Shown: positions 38,624 through 47,299 of the stretch, piece by piece | Layout: each line of letters begins with the position of its first letter | Numbering within the stretch: position 1 is the first letter of the stretch | DNA from: CAISIP01 sp965278985 | GTDB lineage: Bacteria > Pseudomonadota > Gammaproteobacteria > Burkholderiales > Burkholderiaceae_C | DNA length: 64,000 bases | Assembly (NCBI GenBank): GCA_965278985.1 | Contig: OZ257131.1 | Location: 3,162,001 to 3,226,000, forward strand | Direction: 5' to 3' | Program-made: the position numbers and the translations under genes | Notes under the pieces: model-generated | What the model was told of the DNA's origin: nothing | Databases searched by the model: none | Seen by the model: the letters and a program-made list of their open reading frames with translations, nothing else

Positions 38624-38644
38624 TAGGGAAAACCCTAAATTGTA
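38624..38644 (-). promoter_or_regulatory. AGGG-N4-CCCT dyad and -10-like box before symporter gene
   Basis: TAGGGAAAACCCTA (38624-38637) is a dyad with perfect TAGGG/CCCTA arms; on the minus strand it follows a TACAAT box (38639-38644). It would sit around the transcription start of the symporter gene. The same arms occur in the promoter at 22663-22676, so one regulator may bind both. Confidence 0.55.
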
Positions 38645-38770
38645 GTCATCGCGTCCTCACCCGCATTCCCGGTGGTCTTGCCGGTGGTGAGAGTGCCGCC
38701 GGCCACCATGTTCCACCCCGCGGTGCAGCATCAGCCCCTAACATCGGATTTCATCTCTTGCCCTCGCCGC

Positions 38771-40537
38771 ATGCACACCCCGCCAGCGCCCGATGCGCTT
38801 CTCTCCGACCTGGCAGCCCACCCTGGTCGCGTGCTCGAACACCACCACCTGCTGGACATGGTGCTCTCGAACATCGACGCCCATGTCTACGTCAAGGACC
38901 ATGCCGGGCGTTACCTCTACGCCAATGAGAAGACGCTGGCGCTCTATGGCCGCGTGGCGGCCGACGTGCTGGGCCGCTGCGATGCCGAACTGCTGCCGCC
39001 CGACGTCGCCACCCGGCTTGCGCATATCGACCGCGCGGTCATGGACGGCTCCACCCGGCATGCCTGCGAGGAGGTGGTCATCGGCGCCGACGGCAGGGAG
39101 CGCCACTACTGGTCGATCCAGCTGCCGCTGGCGCTGCCGGGCCAGCCTGGCGGCCTGATCGGTTTCTCCACCGAGATCACCGAGCTGCTGCGGCTGCGCC
39201 AGACGCTGGAGCGCCAGCGCACCACCGACCCGCTGACCGGCCTGCCCAACCGCGTGCAGCTCGAAGAGGAGCTCGCGCTGGAGCTGCGGCTGGCCGGGCG
39301 CGACGGCGCCTCGGTGGCAGTCGTCATGCTGGACATCGACCAGTTCAAGTACATCAACAGCCACATGGGCGCCAAGGCCGGCGACCAGTTGCTGCGCGAG
39401 GCCGCGCAGCGCCTGCGCGAGGCGCTGCCCGCCCACTGCAGCCTGGCACGGCTGGGTGGCGACGAGTTCGCCGCCATCCTGCCCGCCGCCGATGACGCGG
39501 CACTGGTGCGCCAGGTCGAGACCCTGCGCGCGGTGCTGTCCGAACCCTTCCTGTTGCTGGGCAAGGCCTTCCGCGCCACGGCGAGCGCGGGGCTGGCGAC
39601 CTATCCACAGGACGCCGACGGCGCCAGTGCGTTGCTCATGGGCGCCGAGACCGCGATGTACCTGGCCAAGGAACGCGGCCGCGACCAGCAGCGCCGCTAC
39701 ACCGCCGAACTCGGCGCGGCCGCATCGCGCCGCCTGGAGATGGAGAACGCCCTGCGCGCGGCCCTCGCCGCGGACCAATTCGTGCTGCACTACCAGCCCA
39801 AGGTGCGCAGCGCGGATGGCACGGTGGCCGGCTTCGAAGCGCTGCTGCGCTGGAACCGTCCCGGCCACGGCCGCATCTCGCCGCTGGAGTTCATCCCGCT
39901 GGCCGAGCAGCTGGGCTTGCTGGTGCAGATCGGCCAGTGGGTGGTCGAGGAAGCCTGCCAGCGCATGGCCGACTGGCGCGCGCAGGGCCTGGGCTCCGTG
40001 TCCGTGGCCGTGAACCTCTCGCCCAGCCAGCTCCAGAGCGACAGCCTGCTCGATGGCGTGTGCGACAGCGTGGAGCGCCACGGCATCGTTGCAGGCCAGC
40101 TGGAACTGGAGGTCACCGAGTCCATGATGATGGACGAACCCGAGCAAGCCATCGCCATCCTGCGCGACCTGCACGAGCACGGTGTGCAGCTGTCCATCGA
40201 CGACTTCGGCACAGGGTATTCGTCCATGGCCTACCTCAAGCGCCTGCCCGTGGACACGCTCAAGCTGGACCGCGTCTTCGTCACCGAGATCGCCACCGAC
40301 CCGCGCGACGCCGACCTGTGCGCCGGCGTGATCGCGCTGGCCCACCAGCTGGGCCTGCGCGTGGTGGCCGAGGGAGTGGAGACCGAGGCGCAGGCCCAGG
40401 CGCTGGCGGCGCGCGGCTGCGACATGTTCCAGGGGTACCTGTACAGCCGGCCGCTGCCCGCCGCCGAGGTGCCGGGGTACCTGCGCGCATCAATCGGCCG
40501 CACCGATGGCATGAATCCCACCGCATCTGCGGGATAG
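38771..40537 (+). CDS. PAS-GGDEF-EAL cyclic-di-GMP protein
   Basis: A 588-residue, apparently soluble protein. A PAS domain occupies about 22-140 (VLSNIDAHVYVKDHAGRYLY), a GGDEF domain about 150-310 with an intact RLGGDEF motif and an EAL domain about 325-575 with GFEALLRW, NLSPSQL and DDFGTGYSSMAYLKRLPVD. Both catalytic sets look intact, so it may make and degrade c-di-GMP; no RxxD inhibitory site is visible five residues before GGDEF. The start at 38771 is the ATG nearest the PAS domain. Stop is TAG. Confidence 0.9.
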   Translation: MHTPPAPDALLSDLAAHPGRVLEHHHLLDMVLSNIDAHVYVKDHAGRYLYANEKTLALYGRVAADVLGRCDAELLPPDVATRLAHIDRAVMDGSTRHACEEVVIGADGRERHYWSIQLPLALPGQPGGLIGFSTEITELLRLRQTLERQRTTDPLTGLPNRVQLEEELALELRLAGRDGASVAVVMLDIDQFKYINSHMGAKAGDQLLREAAQRLREALPAHCSLARLGGDEFAAILPAADDAALVRQVETLRAVLSEPFLLLGKAFRATASAGLATYPQDADGASALLMGAETAMYLAKERGRDQQRRYTAELGAAASRRLEMENALRAALAADQFVLHYQPKVRSADGTVAGFEALLRWNRPGHGRISPLEFIPLAEQLGLLVQIGQWVVEEACQRMADWRAQGLGSVSVAVNLSPSQLQSDSLLDGVCDSVERHGIVAGQLELEVTESMMMDEPEQAIAILRDLHEHGVQLSIDDFGTGYSSMAYLKRLPVDTLKLDRVFVTEIATDPRDADLCAGVIALAHQLGLRVVAEGVETEAQAQALAARGCDMFQGYLYSRPLPAAEVPGYLRASIGRTDGMNPTASAG

Positions 40538-40567
40538 CATGCGGGACCCTTCTACGGACGACATCCC

Positions 40568-41251
40568 ATGATCAAGCTCTACATCGGCAACAAGAACTAC
40601 TCCTCCTGGTCCATGCGCCCCTGGGTGCTGCTGCGCCAGGCGGGCATCCCCTTCGAGGAGGTCATGGTGCGCTTCGACTCCTTCGACCCCGGCTCGCAGT
40701 TCAAGCGCAGCCTGGGCGACGTGTCGCCTACCGGCAAGGTGCCCGTGCTGGTCGATGATGGCCTGGTGGTGTGGGACACGCTGGCCATCGCCGAATACGT
40801 GGCCGAGCGCTTCCCCGACAAGCAGCTGTGGCCTGCAGACCCGAAGGCCCGGGCCCAGGCCCGCAGCGTCTGTGCGGAGATGCACTCCGGCTTCTCGGCG
40901 CTGCGTAGTGCGTGCCCCATGAACGTGGAGGCATCGCTGCCGGATACAGGTGCGTTCATCTGGCGCGACAAGCCGGCCGTCCGGTCCGACGTGGAGCGCC
41001 TGGTGCAGATGTGGACCGGCCTGCTGGAGGCCCATGGCGGCCCGCTGCTGTTCGGAGCCTTCTCCATCGCCGACGCGTATTTCGCGCCGGTCTGCATGCG
41101 GCTGCACACCTACGCGCTGCCCATTCCCGCGCACATCGCGGCCTACGTCGAACGGGTGCGCGCGTTGCCGGGGGTGCAGGCGTGGATCACGCAGGCACTG
41201 GCGGAGAAGGACTTCCTGGACTTCGAAGAACCCTACCGGCTGCGCCGCTGA
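40568..41251 (+). CDS. Glutathione S-transferase family protein
   Basis: A 227-residue GST. The N-terminal thioredoxin-like domain begins YIGNKNYSSWSMRPWVLLRQ, with the catalytic Ser candidate in YSSWS and the glutathione-binding cis-proline in TGKVPVLVDDG; the C-terminal helical domain has the FSIADAYFAPV motif. This subgroup is common in proteobacteria, with unknown electrophile substrates. It lies 30 bp after the c-di-GMP gene in the same direction. Confidence 0.9.
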   Translation: MIKLYIGNKNYSSWSMRPWVLLRQAGIPFEEVMVRFDSFDPGSQFKRSLGDVSPTGKVPVLVDDGLVVWDTLAIAEYVAERFPDKQLWPADPKARAQARSVCAEMHSGFSALRSACPMNVEASLPDTGAFIWRDKPAVRSDVERLVQMWTGLLEAHGGPLLFGAFSIADAYFAPVCMRLHTYALPIPAHIAAYVERVRALPGVQAWITQALAEKDFLDFEEPYRLRR

Positions 41252-41314
41252 GCGGCCGCCGAGGCGTTCGTCGAGGCGTCCGCTGAAGTATTCGCGGGCC
41301 CTACACTGCGCGCC

Positions 41315-42505
41315 ATGCAGATCTACATGGTGGGCGGCGCGGTGCGTGATGCCCTGCTCGGCCTGCCGGTCGCGGACCGCGACTGGGTGCTGGTGGGCGC
41401 GGACCCGCAGGCGCTGCTCGCGCAGGGCTACCTGCCCGTGGGCAAGGATTTCCCCGTGTTCCTGCACCCGCGCACGCGCGAGGAATACGCGCTGGCGCGC
41501 ACCGAACGCAAGACCGCGCCCGGCTACCATGGCTTCGCCATCCATGCCGCGCCCGATGTGACGCTGGCACAGGACCTGGCGCGGCGCGACCTGACGATCA
41601 ACGCCATGGCCGTGGCACAGCGCGATGTCGCGGCCGACGGCAGCTTCTCCCGCGACGCCGTGGAAGACCCCTTCGGCGGCCGGCGCGACCTGGAGCAACG
41701 CGTTCTGCGCCACGTGACGGATGCCTTCCGCGAGGACCCGGTGCGCATCCTGCGGCTGGCGCGCTTCGCGGCGCGCTTCACGGACTTCAGCGTCGCATCC
41801 GAGACGCTGGCGCTGATGCGCGACATGGTCGATGCTGGCGAGGTGGGCGCGCTGGTGGCCGAACGCGTGTGGCAGGAGCTGGCGCGAGGGCTGATGGAGA
41901 AGGCGCCTTCGCGCATGTTGCAGGTGCTGACGCAGTGCGACGCCCTTCCGGTGCTGGTGCCCGAACTGGCACAGGGTCTGGACGCCGATGCCCCACGGAT
42001 CCACGACGTGCTGGACAGCGCCGACTCCGCGCACCGGACGCTGGCACAGCGTTTCGCGCTGCTGTGCCACCCCCTGCAGGACGAGGCAGCGCTGCGCGCC
42101 CTGTGTGAGCGCCTGCGCGTGCCGGTGGACTGCCGCGAGATGGCGCTGCTGCTGCACCGCGAAGGGCCACGCCTGGCAGCAGGCATGGCCTGGGATGCGG
42201 CCCGGATCGTGGATGGCATGGAGCGCTGCGATGCCTTCCGGCGGCCGGAACGCTACCGGGCATTGCTGCAGGTCGTCCTGGATATCGCCATCGACGCTGG
42301 CGACGCCGACCCAGCCCGCGTGCTGCACCAACGCCTGCGCAGCGCCCAGGAAGCGGTCCATAGCGTGTCCACTGCCGACATCGCCCGACTGGCGCAGGCC
42401 GAGGGTCTGGTCGGGCCGCAGATCGCCGAACGCATCAGGGTATCGCGTGTGCAGGCGGTGGCAGCACGGCTGGCGGGAAAGTTGGCGGGACGGCCCGCCG
42501 CATGA
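41315..42505 (+). CDS. cca: CCA tRNA nucleotidyltransferase lacking the HD core
   Basis: A 396-residue class II CCA-adding enzyme, similar in length to E. coli Cca (412). The head has GGAVRDALLG and the catalytic DRDWVLVG; the neck has the RRDLTINAMA and EDPVRILRLARFAARF motifs. It repairs or builds the 3' CCA of tRNAs. The C-terminal HD region, present in multifunctional Cca, is degenerate: CHDLGKG is replaced by CHPLQDE and about 20 residues with the metal histidines are missing, so the phosphohydrolase activity should be absent. Stop is TGA at 42503-42505. Confidence 0.9.
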   Translation: MQIYMVGGAVRDALLGLPVADRDWVLVGADPQALLAQGYLPVGKDFPVFLHPRTREEYALARTERKTAPGYHGFAIHAAPDVTLAQDLARRDLTINAMAVAQRDVAADGSFSRDAVEDPFGGRRDLEQRVLRHVTDAFREDPVRILRLARFAARFTDFSVASETLALMRDMVDAGEVGALVAERVWQELARGLMEKAPSRMLQVLTQCDALPVLVPELAQGLDADAPRIHDVLDSADSAHRTLAQRFALLCHPLQDEAALRALCERLRVPVDCREMALLLHREGPRLAAGMAWDAARIVDGMERCDAFRRPERYRALLQVVLDIAIDAGDADPARVLHQRLRSAQEAVHSVSTADIARLAQAEGLVGPQIAERIRVSRVQAVAARLAGKLAGRPAA

Positions 42506-42796
42506 CAACAGGCGCTGCCCCCGCTGGTGGATGCGCGCGGCGTTGCCGGCGTGCACCTGTGCCGCGCCGATGACCAGGGCAGCCAGATCGTCACGGCCGA
42601 AAAACGCGCGCGCAGCGAAGGCACACAGATCCCGCGCTGGCTGCTGCTGGTGGAAGGCAGCTCGGCGCAGGCGGTCAGCACGGCCAGGGCCGGCATCGTG
42701 CAGGCCCTGCAGACCCACGAACACGTGCGCGACTGCCAGCAGGCCGTCTACCTGCTGGAGCAGCAGCGCTGCAAGTTTCCGTGGGGAGACCGCTGA
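42506..42796 (+). pseudogene. C-terminal fragment of a DUF4286/EthD-like protein
   Basis: Directly after the cca stop and in the same frame, 96 codons resemble only the C-terminal half of a DUF4286/EthD-like protein: ALPPLVDARGVAGVHLCRAD, then TAEKRARSEGTQIPRWLLLVEG, and a final YLLEQQRCKFPWGDR. The N-terminal half is missing and no good start exists (a GTG at 42527 has no ribosome site). It looks like the remnant left after a deletion joined it to cca. The family match is from memory of the consensus pattern. An alternative is a short GTG-started gene of 89 residues. Confidence 0.5.
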
Positions 42797-42856
42797 GAAG
42801 GCGCACGCAGGTGCGATGGCGTTCGCCTGCCGACCGCGGCGTTGTCCCGCCCGGCC

Positions 42857-43255
42857 TCAGGTTTCGGTCGGCGTGAACAACTGGGAAGTCTTCGCGATGC
42901 CACGCATGGGGTGACTCCCCACGCTGCGCAACGGCCGCTGCACATGGCGTGCGAAGTCCGACGACAACAACAGCGACACACCCGTCGCTGCTGCTCGCGC
43001 ACCTACTGCATCGGGCTGCCCAAGTCGTTGCCGCTCTGCAATGCGCCGTGATCGCGCGACCATGGTCGTGCGCCTTCGCTGCGCGTCCAGCGCGTCGAGG
43101 CGCTGCATCAGCTCCGTCACCAGCCGCAGCGGATCCAGGATGCCGCGGGCCTCACTTGTCGGCCAACGGCCCACGGGCTCCAGCGATCAGCCTTCGGCGG
43201 GGCCGAACAACTACGCCATGCGCGTGTCGGTGGGTGTCGCTTCCAGGGTGTTCAT
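42857..43255 (-). pseudogene. Degraded small gene behind tetR (TAG and TGA in frame)
   Basis: After the tetR stop an ATG at 43255 (AAAGG just upstream) starts MNTLEATPTDTRMA, then TAG (43211-43213), seven codons, TGA (43187-43189), and 110 more open codons ending at 42857 (SLEPVGRWPTSEARGILDPL and on, rich in Arg/Gln/Leu helices). The whole frame reads like one protein of about 132 residues broken by two nonsense codons. I do not recognise the family. It could equally be non-coding; the 490-bp stretch from 42797 to 43290 holds nothing else that I can see. Confidence 0.35.
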
Positions 43256-43290
43256 CGACCTTTCACCCAGATCATCCGGCGGCTTGCGCG

Positions 43291-43950
43291 CTACACACGG
43301 CCATAGGCACGCATGAAGGTGGTCACGGCAGCAGCCACCCATTGGTCGAACTGCGCCTCGGACGGTATGGCTTCGGGGTGCAGCAGGCACTGCAAGTGCG
43401 GCTCGCTGCGCACCAGGCTGGCGAACTGGCTGGCGGTGGCATCGCACCCCAGCACACCCAGATCGATCTCGCCCGCAGCCCCGGCCTCGGCCAGGCGCTG
43501 GGCCACGATGCCCACGACCACGCCTGGGGCCGCCAGGTAGAAGGTGCGGGCCAGGGCCGGAAAGCGCGGGGCTTCCGCCACCACGACGCGAAACAGCGAC
43601 AGCACCGGTGGCGACAAGACGATCTTCAGGTAGGCCCGCCCCAGGGCCGTCAGCGTCTCGCGCAGTTGGCCCGGGCTGAAGGTGAGGCCCCGCACGCTGC
43701 GCGCGAATTCCGCGCACTCCGCCTCCACAACCGCGATGAACAGGGCTTCCTTGTTCGGATAGTGCGCATAGACCGTGGACTTGGAGACCTTGGCCTCGCG
43801 CTGAATCATGTCCGTGGTCGCGGCGTTGAAGCCGTGCATCAGGAAGACCGTGCGCCCTGCGCGCAGAACGGTCTGGGCCTTGGCGTTCGGCTCCGCCTCC
43901 ATGCCGTGGGTGTCCTGCGTTGGGATGGTGAGGGAGGCGTGTTTTTGCAT
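43291..43950 (-). CDS. TetR-family repressor of efflux operon
   Basis: A 219-residue TetR regulator. The N-terminal helix-turn-helix spans about residues 28-72 (FNAATTDMIQREAKVSKSTV and YAHYPNKEALF); the C-terminal domain is of the AcrR-C/TetR_C type with an FRVVVAEAPRFP helix. It is divergent from a tripartite efflux operon and two copies of a putative operator lie in between, so it probably represses the pump and itself until an effector binds. The ATG at 43950 is chosen because it is the first after the operators. Stop is TAG. Confidence 0.88.
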   Translation of the reverse strand: MQKHASLTIPTQDTHGMEAEPNAKAQTVLRAGRTVFLMHGFNAATTDMIQREAKVSKSTVYAHYPNKEALFIAVVEAECAEFARSVRGLTFSPGQLRETLTALGRAYLKIVLSPPVLSLFRVVVAEAPRFPALARTFYLAAPGVVVGIVAQRLAEAGAAGEIDLGVLGCDATASQFASLVRSEPHLQCLLHPEAIPSEAQFDQWVAAAVTTFMRAYGRV

Positions 43951-44001
43951 GGGGTGGTCTCTCGTCTTGGGGTGTTGCACGCATCTTACATGAGTGATAC
44001 T

Positions 44002-44021
44002 ATACCGCTCGGTTCGATACA
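44002..44021. promoter_or_regulatory. TetR operator copy 1
   Basis: ATACCGCTCGGTTCGATACA shares 18 of 20 positions with the copy at 44132-44151 and has imperfect dyad symmetry (TACCG/CGATA). It lies 52 bp from the tetR start, where a bound repressor would block tetR transcription. Confidence 0.65.
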
Positions 44022-44131
44022 GAGAACAAGACATGGAAATGGAAATTCCGCGTCAGTTCACTTGTTAAATGGCCTTTAATTGGTATGTTTTATGCTGACA
44101 ACATCGCCTTCCCAAGGTGCATTATCAAATA

Positions 44132-44151
44132 ATACCGGTCGGTTCGGTACA
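44132..44151. promoter_or_regulatory. TetR operator copy 2
   Basis: ATACCGGTCGGTTCGGTACA has a better dyad (TACCG, 7-base centre, CGGTA). It follows an AT-rich stretch with promoter-like boxes (CTGACA at 44095, CATTAT at 44120) and precedes the efflux operon, so it is probably the main pump operator. Confidence 0.65.
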
Positions 44152-44211
44152 TCCCATGCTCCGATCGATACCGTTGCTCCCCCCTCGTGGTGGATCGCCT
44201 CGCGCTTTCCA

Positions 44212-45705
44212 TTGCGAAGCGCCACCAGCTCCCTGCTCTGCGCCGCCCTGCTCGCCAGTTGCAGCGCCGTCGGCCCGGATTTCGTGAAGCCCGACAGCGG
44301 CCTCGACAACGCCGTGTTGTCGCCCCGCACGGAACACGCCGGCTCCGCAGCAACCACCACCATGCCGGTCCCCTCGCGGTGGTGGGGCCTGTTCAACGAC
44401 GCGGAGCTGGAGCGCCTGCAGTCAAGCGCTCAGGACGGCAATCTCGACCTGCAAATCGCCGCCACGCGCATCGAACAGGCCCGCGCGCAGTTGGGCATCG
44501 CCTCCTCGGACCTGCTGCCCAGCGTAGGCGCCGGCGCCAGCTACTCGCGCGACGCACTCAGCGAACATGGCAAGTTCGCCGCCCTGGGCGCGCCCACCAA
44601 ACCCAGCGATTTCTGGCAACTCGGCTTCGATGCCAGCTGGGAGCTCGACCTGTGGGGCCGTGCACAACGTGCCCGCGAAGGCTCCGCGGCCAGCCTGCAA
44701 GCCACGGCCTACGAACGCGAGGCGGTGCGGGTCGCGTTGTCCGCCGAAGTGGCGCGCACCTACCTGCAGCTGCGCGGCACGCAGGCGCAGCTGGACATCG
44801 CCACGCAGAACCTGGCGCTGGCAGAACACACACTGGCGCTGGCCGAGAGCCGCGAGCGCAATGGCGTGGCCACGCGTTTCGAGACCGCCTCGGCGCGGGC
44901 GCAGTCGGCCACCATCAAGGCCCTGCTGCCCGAGCTGGCACAGCGCCGCAACCTGCTCATGAACGCACTCGCCCTGCTCCTGGGGGAACCACCGCGTGCG
45001 CTCGATACACGCCTGCGCGATGCCATGCCCCTGCCGTCGCTGCCCACCAACGTTCCCGTCGGCCTGCCGTCCGCACTCGCGCAACGGCGGCCGGACATCC
45101 GGCGTGCCGAGGCCCAACTGCATGCCGCCACGGCCTCCATCGGTGTGGCCCAGGCTGACTTCTATCCGCGCATCTCGCTGAAGGGCCGGATCGGCGTGGA
45201 AGCTTTCGAACCTGGCGACCTCGGCACCTGGGACTCCCGCTTCTTCTCCGTCGGGCCCACGGTGTACCTGCCCATCTTCGACGGCGGGCGCCTGCGCCAG
45301 CGGTTGGCGTTGAACGAAGCCCAGCAGAAGACCGCGGCCCTGGCCTACCGCAAGACCGTGCTGCAGGCCTGGCATGAGGTGGACAACGCGCTGGACGCCT
45401 GGGCCGCGCAGCAACGCCAGCATGCCGAGCTGCAGATCGCCTATGCGCAGAACCAGCAGGCGCTGCAGGTGGCGCAACGCGGCTACCAGGAAGGCGCGGC
45501 CGACTACCTGAGCGTGCTGACGGCCCAGCGCAATGTGCTGGCCAGCCAGACCCAGCTGAACACCAGCGCCACCAACGCCACGCTCACGCTGGTTAACCTC
45601 TACAAGTCGTTGGGCGGTGGGTGGAACCCGGAGGAACTGGATGCATCCGCTTCCATGGCCAAGGGCAACACCACGGCGGCGGCCAGCGCCAAGGTGCTGC
45701 CGTGA
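44212..45705 (+). CDS. Outer-membrane efflux lipoprotein (NodT/OprM family)
   Basis: A 497-residue TolC-like channel lipoprotein. I prefer the TTG at 44212: it gives a compact lipoprotein signal with the lipobox LLASC (Cys at residue 17) and lies after the operator; an ATG at 44092 would put the operator inside the gene and the Cys far from the start. Two outer-membrane efflux repeats follow, with characteristic FWQLGFDASWELDLWG, ARTYLQLRGTQAQL, LAQRRPDIRRAEAQL and PIFDGGRLRQRL. It is the first gene of the operon with the DHA2 permease and HlyD adaptor. Confidence 0.85.
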   Translation: MRSATSSLLCAALLASCSAVGPDFVKPDSGLDNAVLSPRTEHAGSAATTTMPVPSRWWGLFNDAELERLQSSAQDGNLDLQIAATRIEQARAQLGIASSDLLPSVGAGASYSRDALSEHGKFAALGAPTKPSDFWQLGFDASWELDLWGRAQRAREGSAASLQATAYEREAVRVALSAEVARTYLQLRGTQAQLDIATQNLALAEHTLALAESRERNGVATRFETASARAQSATIKALLPELAQRRNLLMNALALLLGEPPRALDTRLRDAMPLPSLPTNVPVGLPSALAQRRPDIRRAEAQLHAATASIGVAQADFYPRISLKGRIGVEAFEPGDLGTWDSRFFSVGPTVYLPIFDGGRLRQRLALNEAQQKTAALAYRKTVLQAWHEVDNALDAWAAQQRQHAELQIAYAQNQQALQVAQRGYQEGAADYLSVLTAQRNVLASQTQLNTSATNATLTLVNLYKSLGGGWNPEELDASASMAKGNTTAAASAKVLP

Positions 45706-47294
45706 CCGGCGTTGCTTTGCGGGGCCCTGCAGCGGCGGTCGTGGCGCCCAGGGCTTCCGCAATGCCTGCGGCCAAACCCACCAAGCGGGCCATCGCCGGA
45801 CTGCTGGGCATCTTCCTGGCGGCCATGATGGCCGGCATGAACAACCGCGTAGGTGCACTGGCACTGGCCGATGTGCGCGGCGCGCTGGGCTTCGGCCTGG
45901 ACGATGGGTCCTGGATCTCCACCGCCTACGCCGCAGGCGAGCTGATCGCCATGGCCTTCGCACCCTGGTTCGCCATCACCTTCTCGGTGCGGCGCTTCCA
46001 CCTCTGGATGGTCGGCACCTGCGCAGTGTTGGCGTTGTGGCTCCCGTTCGCGCAGGACCTGAACCTGGTGCTGGGCCTGCGCTTCGTGCAGGGCATCTGC
46101 AGCGGCGCGCTGATCCCCCTGCTGATGATGGCGGCGCTGAAGTTCCTGCCGCCCGCCATCCGGCTGTATGGCCTGGCGCTGTATGCGATGACGGCCACAT
46201 TCATCCCCAACCTGTCCATCTGGCTGGCCGGGCAATGGACGGATACGGTCGTCGATTGGCGCTGGGTGTACTGGCAGATCGTTCCATTGAGCGCGGTCGC
46301 AGCGCTGCTGGTGGGCTGGGGCCTGCCAGGCGAGGCGGTGCAGACGCAGCGCTTCCGCCAGGCCAACTGGGCCGGCATGGTGTTCGGCGCCATGGCGCTG
46401 GGCCTGATTGCCGTGGCGCTCGACCAGGGCGTTCGGCTTGACTGGCTGCATTCGCCTCTGATCACGCTGTCGCTGTGCGGTGGGCTGACGCTGCTGGCCA
46501 TCTACCTGCTGACCGAGTGGTACCACCCCTCGCCATTCCTCAAGCCGCAGATCCTGGGCAGGCGCAACCTGGGCCTGGGTTTCACGCTCCTGGTGTTGCT
46601 GCTGGTCGTGTTGCCTTCGGGCGCCTTGTTGCCATCCCAGTACCTGGCGCAGGTACAGCAATACCGCGCGCTGCAGACCGCACCCATCGGGCTGCTCATC
46701 GCCCTGCCGCAGCTGGTGCTGGGCCCCATGGTGGCGCTGTTGCTGTACCAGAAGTGGGTGGATGCGCGTATCGTTTTCTCGCTGGGCCTGGTGCTGATCG
46801 CGCTGGCATGTTGGCTGGGAGCGCAGCTGACGGCCGACTGGAACTGGGCACAGTTCGTGCTGGCGCAGACCCTGCAGGCCGTCGGCCAGCCGATGGCGCT
46901 GGTCTCGATGTTGTTCCTCGCCACCAGCGTCGTGCAGCCATCCGAAGGCCCCTACGTCATGGGCAGCGTCCACACGCTGCGCGCCCTCGGTTCGCTGATA
47001 GGCGGTGCGGCCATCGCGCAGCTGCTGACGGTGCGCAGCCGCTTCCACACCGAGATGCTGCTGGACCAGGCGGCATTGGCCGGCAACGCCTTGCTGCAGC
47101 CGCTGGAGCCGTCGCAGCTGGTGGGCCTCATCGCCCAGCAGTCCCTGGTGTTGTCGGTGGCTGACGGTTACCACGCGCTGGGCATGCTGGCGCTGCTGAT
47201 GATCCCGGCCGTGTTGTGCCTCGTGCGCATCCCGGCGCCCGATCTGGGCGCGGCGCGGGCCGCGCCTTCGTCCCTCTCTTCTTCCAAAGGATAG
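45702..47294 (+). CDS. DHA2-family MFS drug exporter (EmrB-like)
   Basis: A 530-residue, 14-helix major facilitator exporter of the EmrB type. An N-terminal segment of 20 or more polar residues precedes helix one (AIAGLLGIFLAAMMAGMNNR); the family motifs LDDGSWISTAYAAGELIAM and GICSGALIPLL are present. GTG at 45702 overlaps the stop of the outer-membrane gene (GTGA) and has AAGG seven bases before it; an ATG at 45762 is a fair alternative. It pumps lipophilic compounds through the adaptor and channel encoded alongside. Confidence 0.88.
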   Translation: MTGVALRGPAAAVVAPRASAMPAAKPTKRAIAGLLGIFLAAMMAGMNNRVGALALADVRGALGFGLDDGSWISTAYAAGELIAMAFAPWFAITFSVRRFHLWMVGTCAVLALWLPFAQDLNLVLGLRFVQGICSGALIPLLMMAALKFLPPAIRLYGLALYAMTATFIPNLSIWLAGQWTDTVVDWRWVYWQIVPLSAVAALLVGWGLPGEAVQTQRFRQANWAGMVFGAMALGLIAVALDQGVRLDWLHSPLITLSLCGGLTLLAIYLLTEWYHPSPFLKPQILGRRNLGLGFTLLVLLLVVLPSGALLPSQYLAQVQQYRALQTAPIGLLIALPQLVLGPMVALLLYQKWVDARIVFSLGLVLIALACWLGAQLTADWNWAQFVLAQTLQAVGQPMALVSMLFLATSVVQPSEGPYVMGSVHTLRALGSLIGGAAIAQLLTVRSRFHTEMLLDQAALAGNALLQPLEPSQLVGLIAQQSLVLSVADGYHALGMLALLMIPAVLCLVRIPAPDLGAARAAPSSLSSSKG

Positions 47295-47299
47295 ACACC

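Noticed and set aside
44002..44021. tRNA T-loop (GGTTCGA) as part of a tRNA gene
   Set aside because: No acceptor or anticodon stem can be formed; the sequence repeats at 44132 as an operator.
44092..44211. ATG at 44092 as start of the efflux channel gene
   Set aside because: It would put the operator in the coding region and the lipobox Cys about 57 residues in; TTG at 44212 fits better, though it is not proven.
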